Positions 49,101 through 62,290 of a DNA stretch of 64,000 nt are shown piece by piece (the first letter of the stretch is position 1; each line of letters begins with the position of its first letter). The notes beneath the pieces were generated by a model. That model searched no databases. It was not told where the DNA came from and saw only the letters and a program-made list of their open reading frames with translations. The translations under genes were made by a program, and so were the position numbers. The stretch lies in assembly GCF_022458985.1 (NCBI RefSeq), contig NC_061774.1, positions 6,934,616 to 6,998,615 on the forward strand. Reading direction: 5' to 3'. The DNA is from Mugil cephalus (lineage: Eukaryota > Chordata > Actinopteri > Mugiliformes > Mugilidae).

Positions 49101-50960
49101 CACACATGCTGAAGGAATTATTAGCACAGCGAATGCCAGGCTTGCTCATACAACAATAAAGATTAATCCAACTCAGTGACATTTGGTGCTTTGTTGGCTA
49201 GAAAAAAACAATTAGCTGCGCCCAGGAAGAGAGGGATATTATGTTTGTCATTAATCACTGAAGGGATGTGCAGAAACAGAATTTTGCAGCATTTATAAAA
49301 TAAAAGAAAAATATGTATAGAAAAAATATGAAATCATCAGCTGAAGTGATAATGGAAACAGTTGATTGGCATGGCTCTGTGTTATTTCTCTGCATCCGTT
49401 TTTCCTTTAAATCCTTATTTCTTTTGATTGATACAAGTGTTATGTCTTATTTTTACAATCAGTCCATTCACATAAAATTGCGACCATACAAACCACTTGT
49501 CTTATTTAGTTCCACTGGAAATAAATTAGAAATGAGTTTCGTATTACATGTTTGCAAAGTCCTTTGCAGATTGTAAGTTATTACACTACAGTATCTCAGA
49601 CCTGGGTATCTCCTAATACCTAAACCGAAGATCAAATAAGAGCAAATCAAATTAGCCTTACAGATCACAAATTTCATGTGACAGCCACTCATAATGAGAT
49701 GTTATGAGATGCCTCAGTTATTACTAGGGCTGTCAAAATTAACCCGTTAACGCGGATTAACCCAACATCACGATTAATCTGATTCAAAAATTTTAACGCA
49801 ATTAACCCATATAAACGTCTCTGGGAACACATTTCGGACAGTTTGTCCGAGTAGAAGCGTGGTCGTGCGTGCGCAAACAAAACCACCTCATAAAGGTGCA
49901 AGACAGTAAACAGCACTGAACAGTCGGCCAATATTATTATGCACACGCTACAGGAAGGAGTTTTCTTTTCACAGAAGTACTTCCATCTTAAAACACCAAC
50001 AGAAAAAAAAGTGTTGTTTTGTTGAAACTGTTGAAGGTGTTTAATAAACACATCTAGTGCAAATATATTCCCTTTTCACTTGAGTCTGTTTTCTCGCGCA
50101 AAATGAAACGTGATTGGATATTGATATTTAATCGTGATTAATCAAGATAAATCCACCAACACGGAAATTGAAATACCACTTCCTGTGTAGCGATTTCGGT
50201 AGATATGTGGTCAATTCAGAAAATGTCGAGAAAAATAATGTTTCTATGAGACGTTTGTTGGTTCAAGCGTAAATCAGCATATTCAACAGCATTTGCTTGT
50301 TCCATACAATAGTACAAAAAGTATCTTTGAAATTTGAACTCACAATTGAACAAATCAAGACAGGTGCACAAAAAACAAATAATTATTAATTATGATTATA
50401 ATTTTTCTGCGTTACCGGAACCTGAAGAGCAACTAATCAGCTGTCAACAAGCGTCAACAATCACGTGTTCCTGTTCTCAGATTCTTCCTGGTTTAAATTA
50501 GACTAGCGAAGTTATAAATGATTAAACGGTTTCTGCATGTTTATGTCTATAATTACATTTGATAATTGAATTGAATTGAATGATTATACGGCTAGGATCC
50601 AAACCTATGTGGACATTAAAAGGTCGCTTCCTGTGTATAGTCTACATATGCACTTTTAGTAGGTTTGTGTTTAAATAAAACTGAAAATGCAGAATATGTA
50701 AATGCATTTCTATGAGATGTGCGCACATAATTTCATTGGAGTTTCAGACAAACATGTCAGACTGCTCTCGATCCCTCTGACTGGTCTCCACAGTCGTACC
50801 TGATGCAGTTATCGGGGTCTCTTTCACAATCGATGTTACACATGAACCTCTCCCAGTGCAGCCAGCCCATGGTGGGTTTCAGCGCCAGACCATTATCCAG
50901 GGCTTCAGCGGCGGGACTGATAAAACCGATGAACGAGAGGAGAAACACAAACTTGCGCAT
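46105..50960 (-). CDS. gla: Lysosomal alpha-galactosidase A
   Basis: GH27 retaining glycosidase that removes terminal alpha-galactose from globotriaosylceramide in the lysosome. Seven exons on the minus strand, the human number: 50800-50960, 48839-49013, 47938-48112, 47666-47757, 47377-47538, 46636-46833, 46105-46434. They give 430 residues (human 429). A signal peptide ([20 protein letters not shown]) precedes [19 protein letters not shown]. The nucleophile is Asp159 in LLKFDGCY and the acid/base is Asp219 in [13 protein letters not shown]. The substrate-selecting pair is Glu191 and Leu194 (CEWPLY), as in GLA; the related NAGA has Ser and Ala there. Glycosylation sequons NKT (180) and NYT (203) match two of the human sites, while the human NKT near residue 139 is replaced by TRT. 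Intron 1 holds a hAT-like repeat. It converges on rpl36a; minus-strand AATAAA occurs at 45964-45969. Confidence 0.97.
47638..47656. repeat. (AAGT)n microsatellite in gla intron
   Basis: Short AAGT array just after the exon at 47666-47757, read on the minus strand. Confidence 0.8.
49727..50155. repeat. hAT-like non-autonomous element, 3' end eroded, in gla intron 1
   Basis: It starts with tagggctgtcaaaattaacc followed by GTTAACGC/GATTAATC words, the signature start of a widespread fish hAT-type element. The other end keeps atcgtgattaatcaagata but has lost the expected mirror of the first bases. No transposase frame is present. Confidence 0.5.
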
Positions 50961-53000
50961 TTTCACTTTCCTACTTCATACGTTTCATGCATACAAAAAC
51001 ACAATGCCGGCTGTAGCTGTTTCAGGATTTCCTTATTCAAAACAGCCCGCCTCTCCTGGGTGATTGACATATCCCTGGACCAACAGGATCAAAATGCGTC
51101 TGTACGCTTCCAATGGCGCTGCGCACAGGTTCCCTTAACGCACATAAGGAAGCGCGGAGTTTCGCTGTGAGTCAGGTGGGGGGGGGAAAAAAAAAAAAAA
51201 AAACGAGTCAGGTGACATGAAAAGGTGATATCCCTGTCTCGTGACTCTTCTAAATACCAAAACGAGCTTTATTTTTATTGTGGACAACCCCGAAATAATT
51301 TGCTGCAATGCCTTGAACAAAAACCAACAGCTATTTATACTCACCAACACCATTGCTGCGTGGAACTACTGAATTCTGGATGGTGATATGCCTCCAGATT
51401 TGTTGAGAGGTAATTGTGCTTCACACAAACTAATATAGAGAAGCAGTAATTATGCTTTACACAAGGGAGTTTTTGCGGAGCTGCCGTACAGAAAGTTGCT
51501 CTTCACGGCTAAGAAATAGTCCAACACAACCTCCACATAAAACCACAGTTTCTTTGTTATAGGTAGTATTAAACAGATAAACAGGTCCCTCAGCTTTGTA
51601 GGTGCCTGCTGACGGATTTTATTACCTTTGGGCAAACCATGATAGCTGTTTCTCACTTCACATTCACATTTTATGCCAGACATGAGAGCAACATCGACCT
51701 TTTCATCTAAGAAAGCAAATGAGAGTAATTCCCAAAATGTCTAATGAGCACTTGTTTTCCCACTCTGTGTGTGTGAGTTGTGTCAGTACATGCTATGACT
51801 ATGACATGATCTCAGAGGATCCGTAGTATCTAACTTCTCAGGAGGGGAAATGAAGACAAACACTTCCCAACATGGCACAGTTGGCTCTTTTCGTGGTATT
51901 TCCAGATAACAGTGTGTGTAAAGACAATAACGTGAGAGAGGATAAGTGTAGAAATCTGGAACATGGTGGTGGGAATATTTGATTCTGGGTCTATTTTGGT
52001 ACAAACATCAATCCACATAAAGTGGCGTAGTTCTTCTTTAGAGCAGTTAATGGCTAATTGAGGCAGTGAACCTTCATCTTATCCAAAGGTTTTAAGGATC
52101 TAAGTGGAAAACCTTGGCACACGCTGTGAATATTCATTTGTATTTGTTTTCCAGTGAAACAAAATGTCTGATTTTTACCCCGTTCCCCGCAGAGCATGAT
52201 TAATCAAAAATCCCGCTTCTATCTGTTTATTAGCTGAGGCTGCAAGACACTGCTTTGCACAGCACTGATGTTAAATGAATTACAGATTGCCTTCCTAATT
52301 CAGCTGCAAGCCGACACCCTGCTACTGAATCAAATTAATTCTAGACGTCTTTATTTGTGAGGCTGTCAAAGATCTTTGCATGCATGTAGAGACAGTGATG
52401 AGTTTTGTCTCTGGTAGTGGCCTGCTACTTTGTAGAAATGTAAAGAGAGTGCTGCTAACCAGAGTGGTTATTTTGGAGCTGGGAAGGAGTTCCAAAGGAG
52501 TTGAAAGTTCGTGCGACACTGTTTTGAATCAACAGACACCTGTGGCGTTTCTCCTCGCGGCCTTCGCATCCTTGCTGTGCATGCCTCCTCTTGTCCTGCC
52601 ATTGAGAGGAGTCAAAACAAATGAAGCAGCACTGGGGAGATGGCACAGCCCCAGATTAGAACAATGGTCCTCAACCCCCACTGTTGGCTGTAAAAAGGGG
52701 AGCATTAATGAACACAAAACATGACCTTTCAGTGAAATGTCAAGAGTGCCTATTTCAACCCTAAACATTATCAGATGCTTCACCCAGGGACAGGCCTGAT
52801 ACAAACAATTTGTCACATGCTGTAGTTCATATCAGAGCCTGCGAGCAAAGGCGTTGAGGCTCTAAATGTCAGATTTCAATTTGACTCACCACCTCCTGCT
52901 GATGGATGGACCATTCCAGCTCATCTAAATACATTGTTTCATAGACAGTTGTTTTTCCACCGTGCTGCACATAAGAGCAGCTTCTATCTTTACAGTGGTT
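50961..53000. other. gla upstream region and intergenic DNA
   Basis: Only a G/A homopolymer block (about 51177-51202) stands out. No downstream or upstream gene was recognised. The open frame at 52380-52724 lacks coding character. Confidence 0.55.
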
Positions 53001-53330
53001 AATTGAGATTGTTGAGTGATGGGTCAGCCCATGTTTGCTGCCTGGCTCACACTACAGATCCATCACGTTCCTTTCTTCCCCGCTGTCACATAATTGAAGA
53101 TACTGCCATGGTTGACTTATGTTGGCAACTTTGCTTCGAAGTGTACGGAGGGTAAAATGAAAGGGAGCGCCGCGTCATGGTGCGCCGTCTTACCCAGGAG
53201 TTTAATTTTTGTATTGATCTATAGGAACAGATGGCAGCATGGGTAAATGTCATAAAAAAAAAGAAGAAGAAGTTGAGCCTCCATAAATACAAACCGTGTA
53301 TGGCTCATGCACACTTGGGGGAAATCATTT

Positions 53331-53640
53331 ATTGTCGTGTAATTAGCTGCTTAAGTTGTTTATTCGAGCGTCCCGGGGAAGGCGCCTACATGTGCTGATG
53401 TTGCTGCTTTAATTAGGTCCTTGTTGGACTGAGTGTGTCTGAAATGGCTTTTTGCTAATAATATTGAGAGGTGAGCTGATAACCAATAAATTAGTATTGA
53501 CAATATTTTTCAGCTCAGATGTTTGTTTTTAAAAAAAAAAAAAAAAATCAAATAACTTGTGCAAGCATTTTGCTAATGAGTTAAAGATTAATTAAGCTTT
53601 AAATTCCTCGGCTTAATGATCGTTTTGGTTTTCCGGGTGG
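53331..53640. promoter_or_regulatory. AT-rich candidate regulatory block
   Basis: TAATTA-type words (gtaattagctgc, ctttaattaggtcc), TTAATTAAGC and GCTAATGAG occur in complex, non-repetitive sequence with no open frame. It has the look of a conserved non-coding element, but conservation cannot be tested here. Confidence 0.25.
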
Positions 53641-53953
53641 TTGCCAGAGCTGCTTCTTTCTCAGTGGGTTTATTATTGTCTGATGTTATGTGACAAGCAG
53701 AGTTAGGAAATGCAAGGCTTCACTTCAGCATCCACCGGCAATTATTATATTTTAGACACATTGAGATGTCTCTGTGACATTGTATTTTACATAAACCTTA
53801 AATACCATGTGAAATGTGTCTATAATGTTGCTAGCCCTCCATTAGGCTGTCCAGACTTTATGACATTTCTGATGCATGTACCACGTGCTTAACCAGGCTG
53901 TCAGCCGTTCCCTCCATATAGTCACAAGTTTAATTTAATATTTAGTCCATTTA

Positions 53954-54094
53954 GGATATCTCTAATTACACTGTAATTAGAAAGAATGAACCATTAAGTT
54001 GTACGGTTATTTAAACCTAACTGCAGATATCTATAATTAGATTCTCCATACGACTCAGTGCGTCGTTCTTACAAGTCAGAATGTAATTAGAAAG
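53954..54094. promoter_or_regulatory. Cluster of homeodomain-type TAATTA sites
   Basis: TAATTA occurs at 53963, 53974, 54034 and 54084. Two of these share the longer word tgtaattagaaag, and the other two share gatatct followed by taatta. Four sites in 130 bases with repeated flanks suggest a designed or locally duplicated binding array. Confidence 0.35.
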
Positions 54095-56315
54095 TCACAA
54101 ATGTAGCGAGTTTATCTTAAATGTGTGCGCCACGTCTGTCTTATATGCTTTGTGTTAAATCCACTTGCTCCACGTGCTGTCGTTTCAGTTGGTGGTTATT
54201 CCATTTTCTTCTTCAAGATTCTCACTGATGTAAGCATGTAGTGCAGAGATGGATTTGGATGTGTTCTTTATGAATCGGGTTAAATCTCTTGGCTCTCGGA
54301 GGGGGACCACGCTGCTGCATTCCCACAGATTAAGACATCTTAAGCGAGTTAGACACGCATGCATTAACCAGGCTTCTCTTCACTTATGTCCTGTTTGTCT
54401 TTACTATTATTATAATTATTTGAGATTACATGTGACGTACACAGACAGAGGAAGCATTCGATTTCCTGTGTGTCCTTACGTCAGTTTCTGCATCTCCCCC
54501 TGCACATGTTTAGGCACTGCTCTGGAGACAAGTCTTTTTTTATCAATAAACCTTCATAATACATTATTAACCAAATGAATTATTCACTGCCTAATGGCTA
54601 AAGGGTTTAATCGAAAGAAGTAGTCTACCACGTTCCCTTTTGTTTGTTTGTTTCAGCTATATTTGCTTTCTTAAGATTGTAATTTTTCTTAAAAGGAAAG
54701 AGAACATCTCCAGTTCTCCTCCACACAACATCTGTAACATTTCTGTCCTGTGAATGTGCTTCCTCATCACTTTCTTGCAATGTGGAAATGATTACATCTG
54801 AAATATTATTACTAATGATCTCAGGAGCAGCAAAGAGAGAGAGAGAGAGGCCACCTCAGCACAGAGTATATGCTGTGAAGAATCTATTTTAATAGAATAA
54901 TCAATATATGATTCAGTTTGTAGTCCTTAAAAAGTCAGGGAGAACACAAAGACTGACTTTCGCTCCGGCTGCTTTTACAAAGACACTAAGGGTCTGCCAG
55001 GACTAATCCTGCCTTAGAGGAGTCCCAGTGAGGCACATTTTCTACAGTAATTAGATAGAGAGCTCCATTGTGTGGTGCAGTTGTTCAACTAAGTGCATTG
55101 CAAAATCAATACCAATGAAAAAGAGGCAGTACATTTTTGATGAAATCAGTGACTGGGCGATATTTTCAGACTCAACTTACATCTGTTTTGGTCTGATTCG
55201 ATTGAGCCGCCTGTCAAAGCATACCTATAAAGGACTCTTCAGATAGTGTTTTGCTAAAAGACATGTAAAATAGTTCCTCCTGTAAAAAAGGCTTCAACAA
55301 TCTGCACATCAGAACCAGGGCAAAAAGTAATGAGTAAAAAGTTGTTCCTTCAAGGCTTCCCAGATAGAGCAGTGAGGATTAGGGCGCTCTGCCTAATTTA
55401 GCAATTAAATGCAAGGCAGGTGATTACAGAGTCATTTAGGTCAATCATGAATGAGTTTGTTTTTATTGTTGTATTGACTGACAAGTAATTGATTTTTAGC
55501 CACGCTAGCGGCATTTCTCTAGGAATTGCTGTGTCAGTCAGATCTGCCATTTGAACCAGACTGAAAAGTCCACACAGTTGCTGGGTGTGACGTTTTGTCT
55601 AGCACTAACTGTAGCATCACATTGGCACAATCAACACATAGCAAACCCAAACAGTTGAGGTTTTGTCTGTAATATTTGGTCTTAATAATGAATTTTAACG
55701 ATATTTAGTAAGACACTATTGTGCCCCTTAACAGATGAAAAGCATAAAAATCTGGGATTCTCTCATTTTTAAACTGACACTGTCATCTGGTCATATTCTC
55801 TGTTTGTCTCATACTTTGGTTGATCTGGATATCATTTAAAAAAAAAAAGTCCAAGGAGAGCTATTTCCTCGACTGCTGAATGAATAGCTGAGAGCAGTTG
55901 TTTCAGCCTCCATCGCTGTGCCTTACTTCACCGATTTTGCTGCCTAAGTTCCAGACAGAGTGACCTTTGATTGGGTGTTTTCTCTCTGGGGTTGTTGATG
56001 TAGCTGCACTGCGCTACACTGTACAGTAAGCAAAAAGGTCTTTTGCCATTCACAAAGTGAGAATGCCGTCAACCATTTCACTAGTTCAAACTCCTCTTTC
56101 ATGGTTCACATGTTGCATCTGTGTATCTGTGTTCTGCGTGCAGTCTTGACCTTTTCAAATAGATATAAACAGTGGTGCCAGAAATGCCCCCACACAGCTC
56201 CGATCATGCAGATGGACCATGCGGCTAGCAGTTTGCCGCCTGAAAGCGTACTGAACCAAACACTTTAAAGTTTTCATGTGCACCAGTTTGTAGCAGAGCC
56301 TCACAATGATTCTGA
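54095..56315. other. Intergenic, no gene seen
   Basis: Non-coding DNA with a (GA)n run at 54835-54850. The stretch around 55370-55560 is complex and AT-rich (caattaaatgcaaggcaggt) and could be a conserved element. No exon was recognised. Confidence 0.5.
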
Positions 56316-56318
56316 ATC

Positions 56319-56343
56319 AATTTTTTTTTTTTTTTTTTTTTTT
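56319..56343. repeat. Poly(T) tract
   Basis: Long T homopolymer; a second lies at 56686-56707. Confidence 0.9.
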
Positions 56344-56779
56344 GGGCTGCACTTTATATTTAATTTTTCATTTGAGGTTCTCTTTCAGACACTACTTTTG
56401 GATTACTTGAAGAAATTATTCTGTACAGGAGTTCAATATGTCTCAGGTTACCATGAACCCACAAATTGATTTCTCGGGGCAAGCTTGCAGCCCCGAGCAC
56501 ATCTTTTATTCTCTTTGCTTTGAGAAGAAAAAAAAAAACAAATATGTCACGCACTACGCTCTTCTTCTCTGTTATCACACATGCGTTGTACTGCTACATT
56601 GCTCTGTTCGGTCATAATAAGGGAACAGGTCATCAGGTCATATTATTTCACCTGGTCATGCAATGTGCAGCAGAGACAGGAAATGTTTTTTTTTTTTTTT
56701 TTTTTTTCCCACTCAGGTTATCACAGATAAGTGTCACTTTTATGACATGCTTTTACGACGACTTAGCCTGTACCCCCCC

Positions 56780-56842
56780 CTGCAGCCAGTCACCAGGGGG
56801 AGCTCTACTTACTAGTTTTGAGGAGCTGTTCTGTTCTCATGG
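56780..56842. repeat. Dispersed fish repeat fragment, copy 1
   Basis: Contains ccagtcaccagggggagctc and ttttgaggagctgttctgtt, a phrase pair that recurs at 57985-58070 and that I recognise from many fish genomes. Confidence 0.6.
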
Positions 56843-57174
56843 TGGGAGTTGGACCCAGGACTTTTGCCGATGTGAAAGCACACCAAAAGCGAGACCAGTT
56901 TTTCTAGGGATAATGGAAACACAGCAATTGAGAGGCTCCGGTCTCAAGGTGTAAATTAGGACCTATCTTGGTCTATCTTGACTACTTCTGCACCTCCACC
57001 TCCACCTTTTCTGTACAAGTGCAATAAATTGGAAATGGATGATTTGGATTAATAATGTTTTTTGACTTAATTCGTCCAGTGAATTATTATTGTCATCCAA
57101 TGTACATATATACAACTTGTATTTTAAGTTGCATTTAAAATGTCTCAGTGAAATATGTAGAATATTACAATATA

Positions 57175-57240
57175 TCACAATATCATAATATTGTGATAAT
57201 GTATCGTATCGTGACTCATTGTGATATGTAACACCACACC
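57175..57240. repeat. AT-rich palindromic repeat
   Basis: Overlapping atatcacaatat / aatattgtgat words form a self-complementary stretch typical of small fish MITEs. Confidence 0.4.
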
Positions 57241-57984
57241 TGAGCTTAATACACAAAAACAGTATAAGGAACAACGGTTTGCACAGGAAAACACTGTCAG
57301 GATTTTATAACCATCATCTCCATGGTAACACGTCCAGATTCCTATCTCGGCGCGTCCAGGAGATCCCACGTCCATGCAATTCCATGTCCATGTCTTCATG
57401 CTCTAAACATCCAGCAGTTGTTTACAGACCTGTGAAAATGGAGTCTTCAGCTCATTACCCTTGTTACACTAGGCTGGTAAGTGTTGCAACACTTGGCTCA
57501 AATGGCAAAGGCGTAATTGGATTTAAATGAGATTTTAACCTATTAGAATAAACTTCTGTGTGCTTGAAGATGCTAAAATTTTAATGCTCTGTTCTTTTCA
57601 TGTTGGATGCTAATGAGGAATTGGTAGGTTAAAGCAAAGTCTATCCACAGCTCTTTAATTATTTGACACAGAGACTAAAGGTTGTGGCTCCTATTAGCAA
57701 CACTTAGAAGGGTGGAAAAAAACAAACATGTTTCAAGTATTTTTTTAAAAAACTTGTTTGAAGAAAGTCTACTCTCACTTTGAGCACGGGGTACATAGTT
57801 CATAGTACAGATTAAACTGTTTTAAACAGACAAAACAGACATTTTAGATTTCTTTGAGCATGAATAAGTTCAACCCGCTTTGAAACAAAACCCTTCTTCA
57901 TCTTTAACAAAAAAGCTCAGTTTTTCAGAGTAAAAAGTTGTTTGTTTTTAGATAAAAATGGCAATCCCAGATAAGTCTCACCTT

Positions 57985-58070
57985 TATTCAGCCAGTCACC
58001 AGGGGGAGCTCTACTTGCTTTAGCTTCCGTTTTGAGGAGCTGTTCTGTTGTCCATCTTTATACAGTTTAT
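57985..58070. repeat. Dispersed fish repeat fragment, copy 2
   Basis: The better preserved copy of the element at 56780-56842. It also includes the gtccatctttatacagt end. Confidence 0.6.
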
Positions 58071-60469
58071 GATTTTAACCCAGAGGTTAGAATCACTTTT
58101 GTAGACATCCTCTAAAGGCAATTAGATGTGTTTCCCTTTCTGTGTGCAACATATCAGAAAACATTAATGCAGATTTAACCTTCAGTAGCAATTTCATAGC
58201 TCTGAGATGCTAAAACCGTATGTTTCTTCTAAAAATGAATTATTAGTAACTTTTCGAGCCATTTTCTGTAATGCCTGCTCCCTTTAAATTGACCTGAAAG
58301 ATAAAATCTCAATGTGGAAAAGCTGTCAGCGCTCACAGTGAGGTTGAACAGTTGACAAATGGCCAGCGGTAAGGACATTTTATGACATTCAGCTCTATTG
58401 TAATATCTATACATCACCAACAGTGCCAGAGAATGGAAAAATAAATGCAGGTAGGTACAGCATTTTTTTTAAGCCCATGCAGCATTGGATGATATGTGTG
58501 TAGTGGGGGGTGACTGGATGGGACAGACTATTACTCAGCAGGAAGTGGACAGTAAATATAAGGGTGTGATGGCACCTGCTGAATGTTCCCTCCTGAGACT
58601 TATGTTTCATATTTAGGTTGTTGGATGTTTTTGCACGGAAACAGCCTTGTGATGCAAAGCTCCAAACAGGGCTAACAAAGAAAGATGTGGTGTTTATTTT
58701 TGAAGCTCCTGCAGAGGCTGCTCACACAAACGATGTTGCGAGGAAAAAAAAAAAATGTGCGAGAAGAGCACACAAGCTCAAATCACTGGTGTTGATCCTG
58801 GTGCATCTCCTTCAAACAACAAAGTACCTTCCCTCAAGCACAAGCATATGCGCCGTGCACAGCACATGTGCTCGCACAAACGCATCCACATATACACACC
58901 TTCATGCGTCAGCCCCCATAGACTGGTTGCCTCGCCTTCAATTACATCCCCATGTCTCACCGAATTATTCAGTCTAGGCTCCTCAGCGGGCCCTTTGTTT
59001 CCAAGGCAACAAGACTTAGAGGAAGTGTTGGGTTTGCTGTGTTCAAAAGTGTCAGCATTTTTAACGTTCCCTAGCCTGATGGAAAAAGTTGACCAAATAA
59101 AAGAGCATTTTATTTTTGTTTCTCAGACCAAAGTAGCCCGTGGTCTTTCTGTATGAGAGGGAGTTTTATTTGTCTTGGTATCTGATGTTGCTTATTGATT
59201 TACCTTAACAGATTGTCACACATGTAAACAAGCACCCAAGTACTCTCCAAGCACTCTGTTGCACACCACATTGACATGTTCATACTGATCTTAGTCAGGA
59301 GCTTTGTAAACACGAAGCTCCTCCAATTCCACTAGTAAGCAGCTATCCAGTGGGCACCAGCATGTGGATCATTAGAAAGATTAACCTCATGTGTTCTAGA
59401 GTGGAGGAAAAGTAATGGAGGGGATGGGAAGTATAGTACATTGATGAATGAATCCTTCTCTCCCCTGCCTTCCTCATGTGTATTCCAGGCTTCTCGCACA
59501 CAGGCCCTTTTTTGATACGAGAAGTCGCTGGGGTGCAGTGACAGATTCTCACTAGCAGATCCTTCCTGCTTATCACTGACTCAGTGAGTTACAAGAACAA
59601 CAACAACAGGTTGACGCAGGTTGGTGTGCCAACTGAACCTTGAAGACAGCACGCCTCCCCACAAGGCAGGTCACCTGTGTGTTTGTGTTTACTGACACAT
59701 GGATGGCTGTCCTTCTCAGCTCCACCACCACTGGAGGCTCGCTAAGTGCTGGTTGAGTGATCAAGCTGGCATGGTCTGACGGGAAATTATGTTAATGTTA
59801 TGTCTCCCTGTTCAGTGCCACTGAACAGGGAGAGTCTGAGCTGGTAGGTAAACATGTAGCTTACCCAGTTTGTATATCCTGTCACAAGCCCACAAATGAC
59901 CTTCTTTAATAAGGCAAAGCCCAGTAAGCCACCTCTGAATCTCAGCCATAGCTGCCCTGCTGTGGCAAAACTGTCATCACTCTAAGATGCTCTGCTCTCT
60001 AAACACCGCCTCCAACGTCTAATTAATTAGGCCACAAAATCTGGCGGCACCCCACAACACTGTGAACAAGCCTGGTTGTGTCCTCTTCTGACTATTCATG
60101 GAGGGGTGTGGGTATTGTGAAACACGGAGAACATATTTGATTCCTGTTTCTACGAGACGAAACCTTTCCCTGTGCAGGTTTTAGGCACCACGTTCACACA
60201 CTTTGAGAGAGAAGTGAGAGTACTCTGCTAAATAAATTCAGTTACTTCCAGTCAGCACACATTTCAAGAGAGAGCACTGCAGGGCATGACTAACTTGACA
60301 CACCAAATTATTTGCTACATAAAACCATCTGAAGAATCGTCCTTGGAAGCTATTTGGTTTGGATAGGCCTTTTCAAAAACATATTTGGCAGGTCGAGGAA
60401 CCTTCTGTCTGTCACTGGATAAACACACTAACCCACTATCATGAGGAGCTTTGAAAGATATCTATGCAA
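58071..60469. other. Intergenic, no gene seen
   Basis: No exon, RNA gene or clear transposon was recognised. A perfect inverted repeat (ctccctgttcagt and its complement) lies at about 59804-59832. Confidence 0.5.
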
Positions 60470-60761
60470 TTACACATTTCTTGACATCTTTGTAAGGAAC
60501 ATTTGTTCATAAAATATGCTCATAGCTGCAAGTAGTTCATCACAGGACAGGTCCGCACCTCTTTGTATGAGCCTGCAGCACATAGTTTGAAGCCCAGCAA
60601 GCTGAACTGTCTTGTGATCTCCTGATCTCGAAAATTCAACTGCTTCACAAGGTAACAGATCATCCACCTCAGTGGGATGGGCGTAGACCAACAGTGAGGG
60701 ATCAGCGTGTCTTGGAAGACCTATCTTCACAGTAATCACAAGACTGTAGGAGATCATGAAC
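60470..60761 (-). CDS. Exon-like open frame of unknown family
   Basis: I do not recognise this sequence. On the minus strand a good acceptor (gtattttcag) is followed by an uninterrupted 96-codon frame (FMISYSLVITVKIGLPRHAD, then VDDLLPCEAVEF, HKTVQLAGLQTMCCRLIQRG) ending in a stop. Composition is protein-like: mixed charge, few low-complexity runs, alternating hydrophobic helices. No upstream exon could be joined to it. It could be the terminal exon of an undetected gene, a relic of one, part of a transposon gene, or chance. Confidence 0.3.
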
Positions 60762-62071
60762 TGAAAATACTTGCAGGATTGCTCTCACTCTGAGCAGTAA
60801 CAAAAATAAACAGAACATCTTTCTTCTTTAGTTCTTTGAGGAACTTGAATCACAACACCGTTTCCGGACAAACGCCAAAATGGAAAACATGAGACTCAGG
60901 AAATAAACAGCTGCTTCCGCACCCATACCATACGTGTCCACTTGAAGAGTTGTCTGTTCCATCCTGGGTGTATCTGTTTGGTAACTTTCTCAACATCCAA
61001 AGAGGTCATAATGAGTGGTCTCCTCTAGCAGCATCAGATCAGGTTAGGTTACACGCCAGCAGTGAGGGCTGGTCAGATGTTAGGGCAGCGGGCCTAGCAT
61101 TTGGAGGTCCACCCTCTCATACACAATCACCTGACCACAGGAGCATTGGATGCATACCAGTGGGGTTTTAACTTAGGCTATAGTGGTGGCGACCAATGGG
61201 GCGAGGCAGTGAGGACTGTGTATCTCAGGCTTTTACAGCAGAAGGGACCAAATTTCAACACACTGAAGGAACAACATAACCAATTAGTGGCACTGAAATA
61301 CAAAGTCCCTATGAACTAAAACTTCAACACAGTGACAATTACTGTACTGCTGCTGGGAAGTTTGTGGTTTCTCGTTAAAATAATGTCATGATCAGCAATA
61401 GTTCACAGATGATTCTCTGAATTCAAATGACACAAAGAGAATGAGGATGGCAAAGGTTTTGATAAACGAGACATTTGAGAAGTCAGGAAAAAAAGGAAAC
61501 CACTACAAAAACATTACCTAAAAACCACTGGATGAAAAATTATGCCATAGTAGAGTGCATATATTTGAAAGCTATTATGTATAACTGTTGCTATACATGT
61601 TGTATAATTGGTTGTATTATTCTTTAACAAAAAAAAAAAAGAAAAACCTCTGCAGACTCTCTGATAATATATTTTGGGAAGCACGAAGGTAAACTCTGTT
61701 TGCATTCTAAATCAGAGACTGACAAGCTCCTCCAGACTTAACCTCTCTTTTGATCCGCCACTGAAAACAGGCAAGATGAAGATGGAAAGGCTAACCTTAA
61801 GAGGCATCTGAAGCATTCATTATCCTGCTGTCTCTGGCATTCTCTGGGACACGTGATATTTAACAAAGGGACTTTTCTTTGCCCCACTTTTAATTAGCAC
61901 AGGAGAAAATTACCTTTGTGGATTGTCAGTGCCTCTGTCACCTTGTAAGGGGAAATTGGAGGAAATCTCAGATGTTACATCTGCATCTGTATGTGCAGTT
62001 ACTAGAGCCAGGCATTAAATGGTTATCCCATTTGTACAGGTCTTTCATAGACATTATACATCTTGCCCCGC

Positions 62072-62290
62072 ATAACATTATGACCACTTTCCTGTTATTG
62101 TGTAGGTCTGCCTTGTTATCTCCAAAACAGTTGTGACTCATCAGAGAATGGACATGGACCTTCTGAGAGTGTCCTATGGTGTCTGGTAACAGGATGTTGT
62201 TAGTGGGGGCCTTTGGGTCAAATGGGTTGAAGGGAGAGGGCCTCTGTGGATCATCCCAGAAATACTTGCAAAGCTCAATTTGGAGGCTCA
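62072..62290. repeat. DNA-transposon-like interspersed repeat
   Basis: Begins cccgcataacattatgacca and continues with attgtgtaggtctgcct and ccaaaacag, matching a common fish repeat whose end resembles that of the element at 9378. It has no coding frame. Confidence 0.5.

Noticed and set aside
50964-50966. GTG two codons before the gla ATG
   Set aside because: The ATG at 50960 directly begins a normal signal peptide; a non-AUG start is unnecessary.
52380-52724. 114-codon frame on the plus strand
   Set aside because: No family resemblance and no flanking splice sites that extend it, and an equally long frame exists on the opposite strand.
61101-61319. 72-codon frame on the plus strand
   Set aside because: Short, no recognisable domain and no clean acceptor; weaker than the minus-strand frame at 60470-60761.
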